Assembly (NCBI GenBank): GCA_910578735.1
Contig: CAJTSQ010000008.1
Location: forward strand, 12,928 to 76,927
DNA: 64,000 nt
From: an uncultured Oscillospiraceae bacterium
GTDB taxonomy: Bacteria > Bacillota > Clostridia > Oscillospirales > Oscillospiraceae
Reading direction: 5' to 3'
Of this stretch, positions 31,647 to 40,732 are shown piece by piece; position 1 is the first letter of the stretch; every line of letters begins with the position of its first letter. The notes under the pieces were generated by a model. That model saw only the letters and a list, made by a program, of their open reading frames with translations, made no database searches and was not told the origin of the DNA. The position numbers and the translations under genes are program-made.

Positions 31647-32711
31647 ATGGCCGGCGACTCCAAGACCGAAAAGGCGACACCAAAACGAAGGCGTGACGAA
31701 CGTAAAAAGGGTAACGTGCTGATGAGCAAGGACGCCGTGGCGGTGTCCACCCTCATTGGAAGCCTTTTTATGGTCCAGATGATGGGCAGCGTCATGATAG
31801 ATCAGATAAAGGGCGTCCTCAACCTCTGCTTCGCCTATATCGCCGAAGGCACGGTGGGCATGATGCCAAGTGTGCTGAACGAGCTGTTTAAAATTGTGGT
31901 CCTGGCCTTTGTTACTGTAGCCGGCCCCTTTCTGGCCGTGACGGCCCTGCTGGCCATCGGTGTGACCTTCTTCCAGACTAAAATGCTGGTGGCGGGAGAG
32001 TCCATCAAGCCAAAGTTCAACCGGATCAGCCCCCTCCAGGGCTTTAAGCGGTTGTTTTCCCTGCGCAGTATTATCGAGGCCCTGAAGGGTATCCTGAAGA
32101 TCACCATTCTGCTGGTCCTCATTTTCAACTACTTCCGCAGCGTGATTTTAAGCTTTGCCCGGTTTCTGGATATGGAGCTGTGGCAGTCCTGCGGCGTCCT
32201 GTTCCAGGATATCATTACGCTGGTGATGCAGATTGCGGTGGCCTTTACGGCATTGGCCTTTCTGGATTACCTGTACCAGTGGTGGGACTACGAGCGTCAG
32301 CTGAAGATGTCCAAACAGGAGATCAAAGAGGAGTACAAACAGACCGAGGGTGACCCCCAGGTCAAGGGCAAGATCAAGCAGATTCAGCGCCAGCGGGCCC
32401 AGCAGCGCATGATGCAGCAGGTGCCCGGCGCCGACGTGGTCATCCGTAACCCCACCCACTTTGCCGTGGCCCTGCGCTACAAGCCGGAGCAGGATAACGC
32501 CCCGGTGGTGCTGGCCAAGGGTATGGATGAGCTGGCCCTGCGCATTGTCAAGGTGGCGGAGGAGAACGGTGTGGCCACCGTGGAAAACGTGCCCCTGGCC
32601 CACGCCCTCTATGACAGCACCCAGATCGACCGAGAAATTCCTCCGGAGCTCTACGGCCCTGTGGCCGAAGTGCTGGTATACGTCCTGAAGCTGGACCGGG
32701 AGGTCACATAA
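31647..32711 (+). CDS. flhB: Flagellar export switch protein FlhB
   Basis: 354 residues. Four membrane helices, a basic N-terminus (KTEKATPKRRRDERKKG), and a C-terminal cytoplasmic domain with the self-cleaving NPTH motif (N268, VVIRNPTHFAVALRY). Autocleavage and FliK action switch export from rod/hook to filament substrates. Confidence 0.97.
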   Translation: MAGDSKTEKATPKRRRDERKKGNVLMSKDAVAVSTLIGSLFMVQMMGSVMIDQIKGVLNLCFAYIAEGTVGMMPSVLNELFKIVVLAFVTVAGPFLAVTALLAIGVTFFQTKMLVAGESIKPKFNRISPLQGFKRLFSLRSIIEALKGILKITILLVLIFNYFRSVILSFARFLDMELWQSCGVLFQDIITLVMQIAVAFTALAFLDYLYQWWDYERQLKMSKQEIKEEYKQTEGDPQVKGKIKQIQRQRAQQRMMQQVPGADVVIRNPTHFAVALRYKPEQDNAPVVLAKGMDELALRIVKVAEENGVATVENVPLAHALYDSTQIDREIPPELYGPVAEVLVYVLKLDREVT

Positions 32712-32765
32712 CATTGAGAATGATTCCGCAAAAACGGATTTCGATACACAGGAAAGGATGACACC

Positions 32766-34880
32766 ATGCGGCGTATTTTTCAAAACAGCATAGCGCTTAT
32801 GGTAGTGGTCATCGTCATGTTCCTGATTATTCCCCTGCATGAGAGCTTGCTTGATATCCTGATTATTACGAATATCGCGCTGTCAGTGGTGATTCTCATG
32901 GTCACCATGACCATCTCTGAGGCGCTGGAGTTTTCCATTTTCCCCTCCCTGCTGCTGATTACCACCCTGTTCCGGCTGGGCCTGAACGTATCCACCACCC
33001 GGTCTATCCTGAGCTACGACGGCACCGGCGAGGTGGGCACGGCGGTCATCCGAACCTTCGGCAACCTGATTACCCAGGGGAACATCGTGCTGGGCATCAT
33101 CATCTTCTTTATCATCGTGCTGGTGCAGTTCATCGTCATCACCAAGGGTGCCGAGCGCGTGGCCGAGGTGGCTGCCCGCTTCACCCTGGACGCCATGCCC
33201 GGCAAGCAGATGGCCATCGACGCCGACCTCAGCTCCGGCCTGATCAACGAACAGCAGGCCCGGGAGCGCCGGGGCAAGATTCAGCGGGAGGCCGACTTCT
33301 ACGGCGCTATGGACGGCGCCACCAAGATCGTCAAGGGCGACGCCACCATGTCCCTGATTATCACCGCCATCAATCTCATCGGCGGCATCATCATCGGCTC
33401 TATGAACGGTGTGGGCGACTTGGGTACTGTGGCCCAGACCTACTCCATCGCCACCATCGGCGACGGCCTGGTGTCGCAGCTCCCCGCTTTGATGATTTCC
33501 ACCGCCACCGGCATGATTGTCACCCGGTCGGTGTCTGAGGGCAGCCTGAACTCCGACGTGATCCAGCAATTTGCCAGCCAGCCCCGGGCCATCCTCACCG
33601 CCGGCGCGGTACTCATCATCCTGGGCATCATCCCCGGCACGCCCACCGTCCCCCTGCTGGTAGTGGGCGTGGGCCTGGCCGTGTTCGGCTACATCATGAG
33701 CGGCCGGCTGGACCGGCAGGAGGCTGCGGCCATCGCCCAGCCCGAGGAGCCGGTGGAGGCCGACATGACGGCGGTGCCCAGCGAGACCGACTATTACAAG
33801 GATATCAATAATGTGTACGGGCTGCTTACGGTGGACCCCATTGAGATGGAGTTTGGTTACAGCCTGATTCCCCTGGTGGATGAGAGCAGCGGCGGCAAGC
33901 TGATCAGCCGTATTGTGATTTTCCGCCGCCAGTATGCCCAGGATATGGGGTTTGTCATCCCCTCCATCCGCCTCCACGACTCCTCCGCCCTGGGTACCAA
34001 CCAGTATGTGGTGAAGATCAAGGGGGAGGAGGTGGCCCGGGGCGAGATTCTGGTGGACTACTACCTGGCCCTGGAGCCCGTCAACCCCGCCGGCGAGATC
34101 GACGGCATCGAGACCATCGAGCCCGCCTACGGCATCCCCTCACGGTGGATTCTGCCGGAGAACAAGGAGATGGCGGAGATTTACGGCTACACCGTCATCG
34201 ACCCCCTGTCCGTGATGCAGACCCATATGAGCGAGGTGGTCCGCCGCCACGCCTACGAGCTGCTGGGCCGGGCCGAGGTTATGCAGCTGGTGGAGAATTT
34301 GAAGAAAAATGCCCCGGAACTGGTGGAGGAGGCCATTCCCAATGTCCTGTCCTACGCCAACCTGGAGCGTATCCTGCGCAACCTCCTGCGGGAGGGGGTA
34401 CCCATCCGGGACCTGGGCACCATCCTGGAGACTGCAGTGGACGCCATGATGACCACCAAGGATCTGGATATGGTCACAGAAAATATCCGCGTGGCCCTGA
34501 GCCGCACCATCACCCGCCGCTTCTGCGAGCATGGCCAGCTCCGGGTGGTTACCCTGGACGCCGAGGTGGAAAAGCGGGTCATCAGTTCCCTGAGCAAGAA
34601 CGAGCAGGGCATCTACCTGGCCATGGGCCCGGACCTGATGCAGACCATCGTCAATCAGCTGGCCGAGTACCTGAAAAAGTTCAACGACCTGTCCCAGACG
34701 CCCATTGTACTCACCAGCCAGGTGATCCGGGTCTACCTCAGCCGGATGCTCTCCCAATTTTATCCCGGCGTCTATGTGCTCTCCTTCAATGAGATCACCA
34801 ACGACGTGCAGATTCAGTCCCTGGGCAACATCACCCTGGCCCGAGATGGGGCCCGGGATCGAAAGGCGGCTGCGGTATGA
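32766..34880 (+). CDS. flhA: Flagellar export protein FlhA
   Basis: 704 residues. Seven to eight membrane helices in the N-terminal half with the FHIPEP-type loop (RFTLDAMPGKQMAIDADLSSGLI). The C-terminal cytoplasmic half forms the nonameric docking ring for chaperone-substrate complexes. It overlaps fliA by 4 bp. In Bacillus flhF and flhG follow at this point; here they are missing. Confidence 0.97.
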   Translation: MRRIFQNSIALMVVVIVMFLIIPLHESLLDILIITNIALSVVILMVTMTISEALEFSIFPSLLLITTLFRLGLNVSTTRSILSYDGTGEVGTAVIRTFGNLITQGNIVLGIIIFFIIVLVQFIVITKGAERVAEVAARFTLDAMPGKQMAIDADLSSGLINEQQARERRGKIQREADFYGAMDGATKIVKGDATMSLIITAINLIGGIIIGSMNGVGDLGTVAQTYSIATIGDGLVSQLPALMISTATGMIVTRSVSEGSLNSDVIQQFASQPRAILTAGAVLIILGIIPGTPTVPLLVVGVGLAVFGYIMSGRLDRQEAAAIAQPEEPVEADMTAVPSETDYYKDINNVYGLLTVDPIEMEFGYSLIPLVDESSGGKLISRIVIFRRQYAQDMGFVIPSIRLHDSSALGTNQYVVKIKGEEVARGEILVDYYLALEPVNPAGEIDGIETIEPAYGIPSRWILPENKEMAEIYGYTVIDPLSVMQTHMSEVVRRHAYELLGRAEVMQLVENLKKNAPELVEEAIPNVLSYANLERILRNLLREGVPIRDLGTILETAVDAMMTTKDLDMVTENIRVALSRTITRRFCEHGQLRVVTLDAEVEKRVISSLSKNEQGIYLAMGPDLMQTIVNQLAEYLKKFNDLSQTPIVLTSQVIRVYLSRMLSQFYPGVYVLSFNEITNDVQIQSLGNITLARDGARDRKAAAV

Positions 34881-35698
34881 CCGGGCTGGCGCTCTCTCCC
34901 GGCGGGGAGAAGGAACACTGGACACAGTCAGAACTGGACGAGGTGCCTACCGCAGAGCTGTTCCAGCTCTATAAGCAGACCGGAGACCAGAACCTGAAGT
35001 GGCCGCTGGTGATGCGGTATATGGGACTGGTAAAGAGCATTGCCCTTCAGGTGCGGGGCGTGTACAGCAGCTTCGCCCAAGTGGACGACATTGTCAACGA
35101 GGGACTGCTCACCTTGGCGGTGGCGGTGGATAAGTTTGACCCGGACAAGGGGATCAAATTTGAGACCTATGTCTCCAAGCGCATCCGGGGGGCGGTGATC
35201 GACCTGGCCCGGCGACAGGACTGGGTGCCCCGCAGTGTGCGCCGCAAGGCCCGGGATATCGACCAGGCCAGCAGCGAGCTCTTCTCCGAGCTGGGCCGCT
35301 ACCCCACCGACCAGGAAATGGCCAGCCGCCTGGGCGTGACCCAGGGCCAGTATCAGGAGGACCTGGCCAACTCCTCCATGTGCAATGTACTCTCCCTGGA
35401 CGCCCTGTTTGAGGACCGGGAGCAGACCGGCCGTTCCGAGCTGCCCGACGACACGGCGGACAGCCGCCCGGAGGACTCCATGCTCCGCCAGGAGCTGCTG
35501 GAGACCCTGACAAAGGCCATCGAATCGCTGCGGGAGAATGAGCAGACCGTGATCTCTCTCTACTACCAGAAAAACCTGAGCATGAAGGAGATTGCCCAGG
35601 TGATGGAGGTCAGCGAACCCCGCATCTCCCAGCTGCACTCCAGGGCGATTCAAAAATTGAAGCTGTTTATGAACCAGTATATGACCGGCGGAAAATAA
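34877..35698 (+). CDS. fliA: Flagellar sigma factor sigma28 (FliA/SigD)
   Basis: 273 residues. Sigma region 2 (VDDIVNEGLLTLAVAVDKFDPDKGIKFETYVSKRIRGAVIDLARRQDW), region 3 and region 4 (MKEIAQVMEVSEPRISQLHSRAIQKLK) are in the FliA/WhiG order. It transcribes late genes such as flagellin, fliD, motility receptors and flgM, and is held by FlgM (6965). Overlaps flhA (ATGA). Confidence 0.95.
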   Translation: MTGLALSPGGEKEHWTQSELDEVPTAELFQLYKQTGDQNLKWPLVMRYMGLVKSIALQVRGVYSSFAQVDDIVNEGLLTLAVAVDKFDPDKGIKFETYVSKRIRGAVIDLARRQDWVPRSVRRKARDIDQASSELFSELGRYPTDQEMASRLGVTQGQYQEDLANSSMCNVLSLDALFEDREQTGRSELPDDTADSRPEDSMLRQELLETLTKAIESLRENEQTVISLYYQKNLSMKEIAQVMEVSEPRISQLHSRAIQKLKLFMNQYMTGGK

Positions 35699-35725
35699 GC
35701 CGCCCGGGCGAGAGGAGTTTTCGCT

Positions 35726-36478
35726 ATGATAAAGGGATTTTACAATTTGACCTCCGGAATGCTGTCCCAGGGGCGGCGGCTGGATGTGGTGGCCAACAAT
35801 ATGACCAACATCTCAACCGCCGGCTACAAGGCCGAGCAGTACACCGACCGCACCTTTGACGAGGTGATGGTGACCCGCATCGGCAATAAGATCAAGCGGC
35901 CCTCTCAGACTATGGAGACCTATCAGAGCCACATCCTGGCCCCCGACCACCTGTACACCGACTTCAGCCAGAGCTCTTTTGAGGAGACCACGCTTCCCCT
36001 GGATTTTGCCATTCAGGGAGAGGGATTTTTCGCCATCGACACCGGCGATGGGGTGGCCTACACCCGGGCGGGCAGCTTTACGCTGGATGAGGAGGGCTAC
36101 CTCTGTCTGTCTGAGCTGGGCCGGGTGCTGGACCGGGAGGGCAACCCCATCCAGATGCCCACCGATAAGCTGGAGGTGGATAAGAAGGGCGCGCTCTACA
36201 CCGAAAATGGGGACTACCTGGGCAACCTGGGCGTATATATGTTTGAAGACAACGGCGAGCTGGAGCGCACCCCCTATGGCCTCTTCCTGGGCGACGGGGC
36301 CCAGGTCAACGAGGATGCCCAGATTCTCCACAAATGGGTGGAGCGCTCCAATGTGAATATGGTCAAGGAGATGGTCAGTATGATGACCACCCAGCGGGCC
36401 CTCCAGAGCGCCGCTCAAATGAGCAAAATCTACGACCAGATTATCAACCGGGTGGTCAACGAGATTGGCCGTCTGTAA
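35726..36478 (+). CDS. Flagellar hook-basal body protein, FlgF/FlhO-like
   Basis: 250 residues. N-terminal rod motif GRRLDVVANNMTNISTAGYKAEQYTDRTF, LDFAIQGEGFFAIDTGDGVAYTRAGSF of the FlgE/F/G family and C-terminal NVNMVKEMVSMMTTQRALQSAAQM. It forms the proximal or distal rod with its neighbour. In Firmicutes these paired genes are called flhO/flhP or flgF/flgG; which is which cannot be fixed here. Confidence 0.88.
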   Translation: MIKGFYNLTSGMLSQGRRLDVVANNMTNISTAGYKAEQYTDRTFDEVMVTRIGNKIKRPSQTMETYQSHILAPDHLYTDFSQSSFEETTLPLDFAIQGEGFFAIDTGDGVAYTRAGSFTLDEEGYLCLSELGRVLDREGNPIQMPTDKLEVDKKGALYTENGDYLGNLGVYMFEDNGELERTPYGLFLGDGAQVNEDAQILHKWVERSNVNMVKEMVSMMTTQRALQSAAQMSKIYDQIINRVVNEIGRL

Positions 36479-36543
36479 TGGATAGCCTCCGCCCGGGAGG
36501 CGGACCAAGATAACCCTTGTGAAAGAAAGGCGGGAAAGCAGCA

Positions 36544-37326
36544 ATGAATATGTCCTTTTATTCCGGAGCTGTAGGCGCGAGCCAGCAGATGAAACGGATG
36601 AACATCCAGGCCAACAACATCTCCAACGTGAACAACACCGGCTTTAAGGCGGAGCGGGCCACGTTTCACCATCTGATGTACGGCAACCTGATGGGCATCA
36701 ACCAGGAGAATCTGCCCAAGGGCTCCGGCACCAAGGTGGCGAAGGCCAGCGTGGATTTTTCCTGCAAGGGCTACGCCGAGACCGGCCGCACGTTTGACTT
36801 CGCCATCGAGGGGGACGGCTTCTTTGCCCTGTACGACCCCATGGCGGATGGGGAGATATCCTTTACCCGGGACGGCGCCTTTATGATGGCTCAGTTCCAG
36901 GTTCCTCCCCCGGAGGACGCGGAGCCGGAAATCGACCCCGTCACCGGCGAGGAGATCGAGCCCCAGCCCACCATAGAGTGGCGCCTGTCAGACAACGAGG
37001 GCCGCTGTGTTCTGGACTCCATGGGCAATTTCATCGTCATCGACCCGGACGACCGGAAGGCTGAGCTGGATGTGGGCGTCTTTGATTATCAGGTGTACGA
37101 CGGCATGCTCCATGCGGACGGCGAGCGGTTCCTGCCGATTGATAAAAACGGCGACCTCTACCTGGGCACCGGCGAGGTGATTCAAGGCTATCTGGAAATG
37201 TCCAACGTGGACCTGGCCGAGGAGTTTGTCAAGGTGATCGAGGCGCAGAGAGCTTACAGTTACGCGCTGCGGATGGTGCAGACCTCTGACGAGATCGAGC
37301 AGACCATCAACGGGCTGCCTAACTGA
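36544..37326 (+). CDS. flgG: Flagellar basal-body rod protein, FlgG/FlhP-like
   Basis: 260 residues with rod motif QMKRMNIQANNISNVNNTGFKAERATF, FDFAIEGDGFFALYDP, and C-terminal LEMSNVDLAEEFVKVIEAQRAYSYALRMVQTSDEI. An acidic Pro/Glu insertion (PPPEDAEPEIDPVTGEEIE) is present in the middle. It probably forms the distal rod. Paired with the previous gene, 65 bp apart. Confidence 0.88.
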   Translation: MNMSFYSGAVGASQQMKRMNIQANNISNVNNTGFKAERATFHHLMYGNLMGINQENLPKGSGTKVAKASVDFSCKGYAETGRTFDFAIEGDGFFALYDPMADGEISFTRDGAFMMAQFQVPPPEDAEPEIDPVTGEEIEPQPTIEWRLSDNEGRCVLDSMGNFIVIDPDDRKAELDVGVFDYQVYDGMLHADGERFLPIDKNGDLYLGTGEVIQGYLEMSNVDLAEEFVKVIEAQRAYSYALRMVQTSDEIEQTINGLPN

Positions 37327-37341
37327 TCGGGGGGGTAGCGT

Positions 37342-37968
37342 ATGACAATCAAGAGTTATGAACAGATGAGTTCCCTGGAGATTGACACCCTCCGGGAGAT
37401 CGGCAGCATTGGAACGGGCAACGCGGCGACGGCCCTGTCTCAGATGCTGGGCAAGGAAGTGCGTATCACGCTGCCAGAAGTGCGCATTATGGGCTATAAT
37501 GAGGCCATCGAGTGGATGGGCGGCCCGGAGGCCGTAACCGCCGGAGTTCTGGTGAAGATGAGCGGCGACATGGGCGGCATCATGCTGTCGGTGCAGAAGC
37601 TGGAGCTGGTCAATATCATCCTGGAGGCCATGCTTGGCAAGGGGATCCAGTCCTATGAGGAGTTGGCCGAGCTGCAGCAATCCGCGCTGATCGAGATCGG
37701 GAATATTATGATCTCCGCCTTTGTCACAGCCCTGTCCGGCCTGGCCGGAATCAATGTCAACCTGACGGTGCCCGCCTTCACGGTGGACATGCAGGGTGCC
37801 ATTCTGGCGGTGCCTATGGCCGAGTATGGAGGGATGTCTGACTATCTGATGACCATCGGCGGGAACTTTGTGTGCGATGGTAAGGAGGTGCCAAGCCACC
37901 TGCTGCTGTCGCCTGATCTGCGTTCTCTTAATTTCTTGTTAAGGAAGCTGGGCGTTAGCAATGAATGA
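37342..37968 (+). CDS. cheC: CheY-P phosphatase CheC
   Basis: 208 residues. Site 2 is intact (S114-x3-E118-x2-N121, ALIEIGN). Site 1 reads E19-x2-S22 (LREIGS), where the archetype has Asn. CheC dephosphorylates CheY-P and binds CheD. Overlaps cheD by 8 bp, the standard coupled pair. RBS GGGGGG. Confidence 0.9.
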   Translation: MTIKSYEQMSSLEIDTLREIGSIGTGNAATALSQMLGKEVRITLPEVRIMGYNEAIEWMGGPEAVTAGVLVKMSGDMGGIMLSVQKLELVNIILEAMLGKGIQSYEELAELQQSALIEIGNIMISAFVTALSGLAGINVNLTVPAFTVDMQGAILAVPMAEYGGMSDYLMTIGGNFVCDGKEVPSHLLLSPDLRSLNFLLRKLGVSNE

Positions 37969-38446
37969 CCGTAGACTGACAGTGGGAATCGCCGACATGA
38001 AGATCGGCCAGGGAGAGTGCGAGCTGGTGACCTACGCACTGGGTTCCTGCATTGGCCTTTGCTTTCATGACCCGCGCATGAAGCTGGGAGCCCTGCTGCA
38101 TATCATGTTGCCCATCAACATGGAGACGGGCCGGGCCCATCCGCTGAAATACGCAGATACCGGGATTAAGGAGACCCTAAAGCAGCTGGAGGCCAGGGGA
38201 GCATCCAAGAGCCGGCTGACGGTGAAGATCGCCGGCGGCGCAAAAATGTTTGAGGTCAGCGGCGGCAGCGGCCTGGGGAATATCGGGCAGCGGAATATTG
38301 AAAGCGTCCACACCATCCTGAAGCGGGAGAATATCCGGCTCCTGGGGGAGGAGGTAGGCGGCCGGGTGGCCCGGACCCTGTTCTTCGATGTGGGCAGTGG
38401 CCAGGGCTGTATCCGGTCCTATGGTCAGAAGGATATCTATTTCTAA
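37961..38446 (+). CDS. cheD: Chemoreceptor glutamine deamidase CheD
   Basis: 161 residues, with T24, catalytic C30 (YALGSCIGLCFHDP) and H47 (LLHIMLP) and C-terminal NIESVHTILKRENIRLLGEEVGGRVARTL, all typical. It deamidates receptor glutamines and its complex with CheC feeds back on receptor activity. Receptor at 48149 is a possible substrate. Confidence 0.95.
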   Translation: MNDRRLTVGIADMKIGQGECELVTYALGSCIGLCFHDPRMKLGALLHIMLPINMETGRAHPLKYADTGIKETLKQLEARGASKSRLTVKIAGGAKMFEVSGGSGLGNIGQRNIESVHTILKRENIRLLGEEVGGRVARTLFFDVGSGQGCIRSYGQKDIYF

Positions 38447-38486
38447 AGAAAGTTTGAGAATTAGAATGAAGTAAGGAGTGTTAGAA

Positions 38487-39413
38487 ATGGCTGAGGTTCA
38501 CGGCAGCGGGATCCTTCTGGAGTCCGGCACCAACGAGATCGAAATCATGGAGTTTACCATTGAGGGGAATCTGTACGGCATTAATGTGGCCAAGGTGCGG
38601 GAGATCATGATGGCGGCCCCGGTCAAGTCCATGCCCCACGCCCACCCCGCCGTGGAGGGGATTTTTAAACCCCGGGATGTTGTCATCACTGTGGTGGACC
38701 TGCCCAAGTACTTGGGGGTAGAGCAGGAGAAGACACCCAAGGACCTGTTCATTATTACGAATTTTAACAAGATGTATATCGCCTTCCGGGTGCACACCGT
38801 GGTGGGGATCAACCGGATTTCCTGGACAGACATCCACAAACCGGATAAGACGGTGTCCGGCGGCTCTGAAGGGGTGGCAACGGGCATTGCCCAGTGCGGC
38901 ACGGACTTGGTCACGATTTTGGATTTCGAGCGCATTGTGGCCGAGATTGCCCCGGAGACCACCATCCAGATGGATGAGATCGACCAGATGGGCCCGCGGA
39001 CCCGCAGCGACGAGCCTATCTGGATTGCGGAGGACTCCATCCTGCTGTCCAAGATGATTGAGGACTGCCTGCACAAGGCGGGCTATGCCAATCTGCACAT
39101 GTTCCCCAATGGACAGGAACTCTGGGACGCCCTGAACGCCCTGCCCAAGGAGCGAAGCATTGACAAAGAAGTGGCGCTGGTCATCACGGACATTGAGATG
39201 CCTCAGATGGACGGACACAGGCTGACCAAGCTGATTAAAGACAACGCCCGCTTTAAGGAGGTCCCCCTGATTATTTTCTCCTCCTTGATCAGCGAGGAGA
39301 TGCGAATTAAGGGGCGCCAGCTGGGGGCCGATGAACAAATGAGCAAACCGGAGATCGGACATCTTGTGGATGTGATGGACCACCTGCTGGTTGCGAAACA
39401 AGGCAGGGGTTGA
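38487..39413 (+). CDS. cheV: CheW-receiver hybrid chemotaxis protein CheV
   Basis: 308 residues. CheW-like domain about 15-165 (FTIEGNLYGINVAKVREIM; VEGIFKPRDVVITVVDLPKYLG), receiver domain about 175-305 with LVITDIEMPQMDG phosphoacceptor. It couples receptors to CheA and may act as a phosphate sink or adaptation module. The ATG at 38487 sits 8 bp after AAGGAG; an upstream GTG would hide the RBS. The adjacent cheW/cheA genes are absent from the window. Confidence 0.93.
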   Translation: MAEVHGSGILLESGTNEIEIMEFTIEGNLYGINVAKVREIMMAAPVKSMPHAHPAVEGIFKPRDVVITVVDLPKYLGVEQEKTPKDLFIITNFNKMYIAFRVHTVVGINRISWTDIHKPDKTVSGGSEGVATGIAQCGTDLVTILDFERIVAEIAPETTIQMDEIDQMGPRTRSDEPIWIAEDSILLSKMIEDCLHKAGYANLHMFPNGQELWDALNALPKERSIDKEVALVITDIEMPQMDGHRLTKLIKDNARFKEVPLIIFSSLISEEMRIKGRQLGADEQMSKPEIGHLVDVMDHLLVAKQGRG

Positions 39414-39418
39414 GTGCA

Positions 39419-40699
39419 ATGACAGGAAGTAAATATATCGTCCGCCAGCCGGTGAAAAACCTGAAGGGCGGAATTATTGGCTATGAGATTCAGTATCACG
39501 GCGAAAACCAGGCCTACAATACGGACGAGAGCAGCAGCAACGAGTTTGCCGCCGCAGATACCATCTACAGTTTTTTGACGCAGAATACCGGCAAGGTGCT
39601 GAAGGGCTCATTAAACTTTATGACCTTTACCACCACCCTGCTGATGAAGCAGACCCCCAAGCTGTTCGACACCAACGACCTGGTCATCCAGGTGGGGGAA
39701 GACGTCATCATCCACCCCCTGGCCATGCGGTTTTTGGAGCGGTACCACAAAGAGGGGTACAAGCTGGCGGTAAACGATTTTCAGTTTTCGCCCCGGTACT
39801 TTTCCATCATCGACAAGTTTGACTATATCAAGATCAATTTCCAGACAGCGGCCGATGTGAGCATCCGCAATATTGTGGAGCTGGCCCACAGCATGGGGAA
39901 AAAGTGTGTAGCCATCGGCGTGGACACCCAGGAGCTCTACCAAAAGGCGTTCATCATGGAGGTGGATGCAATGGAGGGGCAGTGGGTGGCGGAAAAGCTG
40001 TTCACGGCGGTGCACTCCAGCAGCTTCCTGCAGAGCAGCTTTTTCCGGCTGCTGGTGGCCATCAACCGGGATGACCCCAATGTGGACGAGATCGAGCAGA
40101 TTATCGGCATGGATGCGATGCTCACCTACAGCCTGCTGAAGATCGTCAACTCCAGCTACTTTGCCCTGCGCAACCGGGCCACTGATGTCCACCAGGCGAT
40201 TGTGGTTCTGGGATTGGGACAGCTGCGCCAGTGGATTTATCTGCTGGGCACCGGAAACGGGGAGGAGGGGCCGGACGATAACCAGGAGGAGTTTTTGAAG
40301 TTGTCCTTTATGCGGGCCAGCTTCTGCAACGCGCTGGTGAAGCAGGCCAAAGGGATGCCGATCTCCCCCAATGATGCCTATCTTTTGGGGATGTTCTCCA
40401 CGCTGAATTACCTCATTGACGCCCCTATGGAGGAAATTCTGGCCGATTTGCCCATCACCCAAGAGGTGAAGGATGCCCTGCTGTATCGCTCCGGCCAGTG
40501 CGGAGACCTGTATGATCTGGTGCTGGCCTATGAGCGGGCGGACTGGAAGGTGATCGGTGATCTGGCCGACTCACTGGGAATCCCGGTCAATCTGCTGACC
40601 AACATCTATTTCCAATGCCTGAGCGATGTGGACAACATCTGGCGCTCCATTATGGAGACCAGCGAAGGTGTCGCCGCGGCGCAAGAAGTGAAAGAATAG
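39419..40699 (+). CDS. Degenerate EAL + HDOD signalling protein (YuxH-like)
   Basis: 426 residues. The N-terminal 200 residues follow an EAL fold (GYEIQYHGENQ; LAVNDFQFSPRYFSIIDKFDYIKINFQ) but lack the EAL triad and metal ligands, so no phosphodiesterase activity is expected. The C-terminal HDOD domain (residues about 205-400; ELVAINRDDPNVDEIEQIIGMDAMLTYSLLKIVNSSYFALR) is well formed. EAL-HDOD proteins affect motility in Vibrio (CdgJ). It overlaps the cheV end region and is followed by a terminator. Confidence 0.82.
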   Translation: MTGSKYIVRQPVKNLKGGIIGYEIQYHGENQAYNTDESSSNEFAAADTIYSFLTQNTGKVLKGSLNFMTFTTTLLMKQTPKLFDTNDLVIQVGEDVIIHPLAMRFLERYHKEGYKLAVNDFQFSPRYFSIIDKFDYIKINFQTAADVSIRNIVELAHSMGKKCVAIGVDTQELYQKAFIMEVDAMEGQWVAEKLFTAVHSSSFLQSSFFRLLVAINRDDPNVDEIEQIIGMDAMLTYSLLKIVNSSYFALRNRATDVHQAIVVLGLGQLRQWIYLLGTGNGEEGPDDNQEEFLKLSFMRASFCNALVKQAKGMPISPNDAYLLGMFSTLNYLIDAPMEEILADLPITQEVKDALLYRSGQCGDLYDLVLAYERADWKVIGDLADSLGIPVNLLTNIYFQCLSDVDNIWRSIMETSEGVAAAQEVKE

Positions 40700-40700
40700 G

Positions 40701-40730
40701 AAAAGCCCGGCCGACAGGCCGGGTTTTCTC
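40701..40730. terminator. Bidirectional terminator
   Basis: AAAAGCCCGGCC-GACA-GGCCGGGTTTTCTC, a GC stem with T-tracts on both strands, between the convergent EAL-HDOD and ComFB genes. Confidence 0.9.
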
Positions 40731-40732
40731 AT

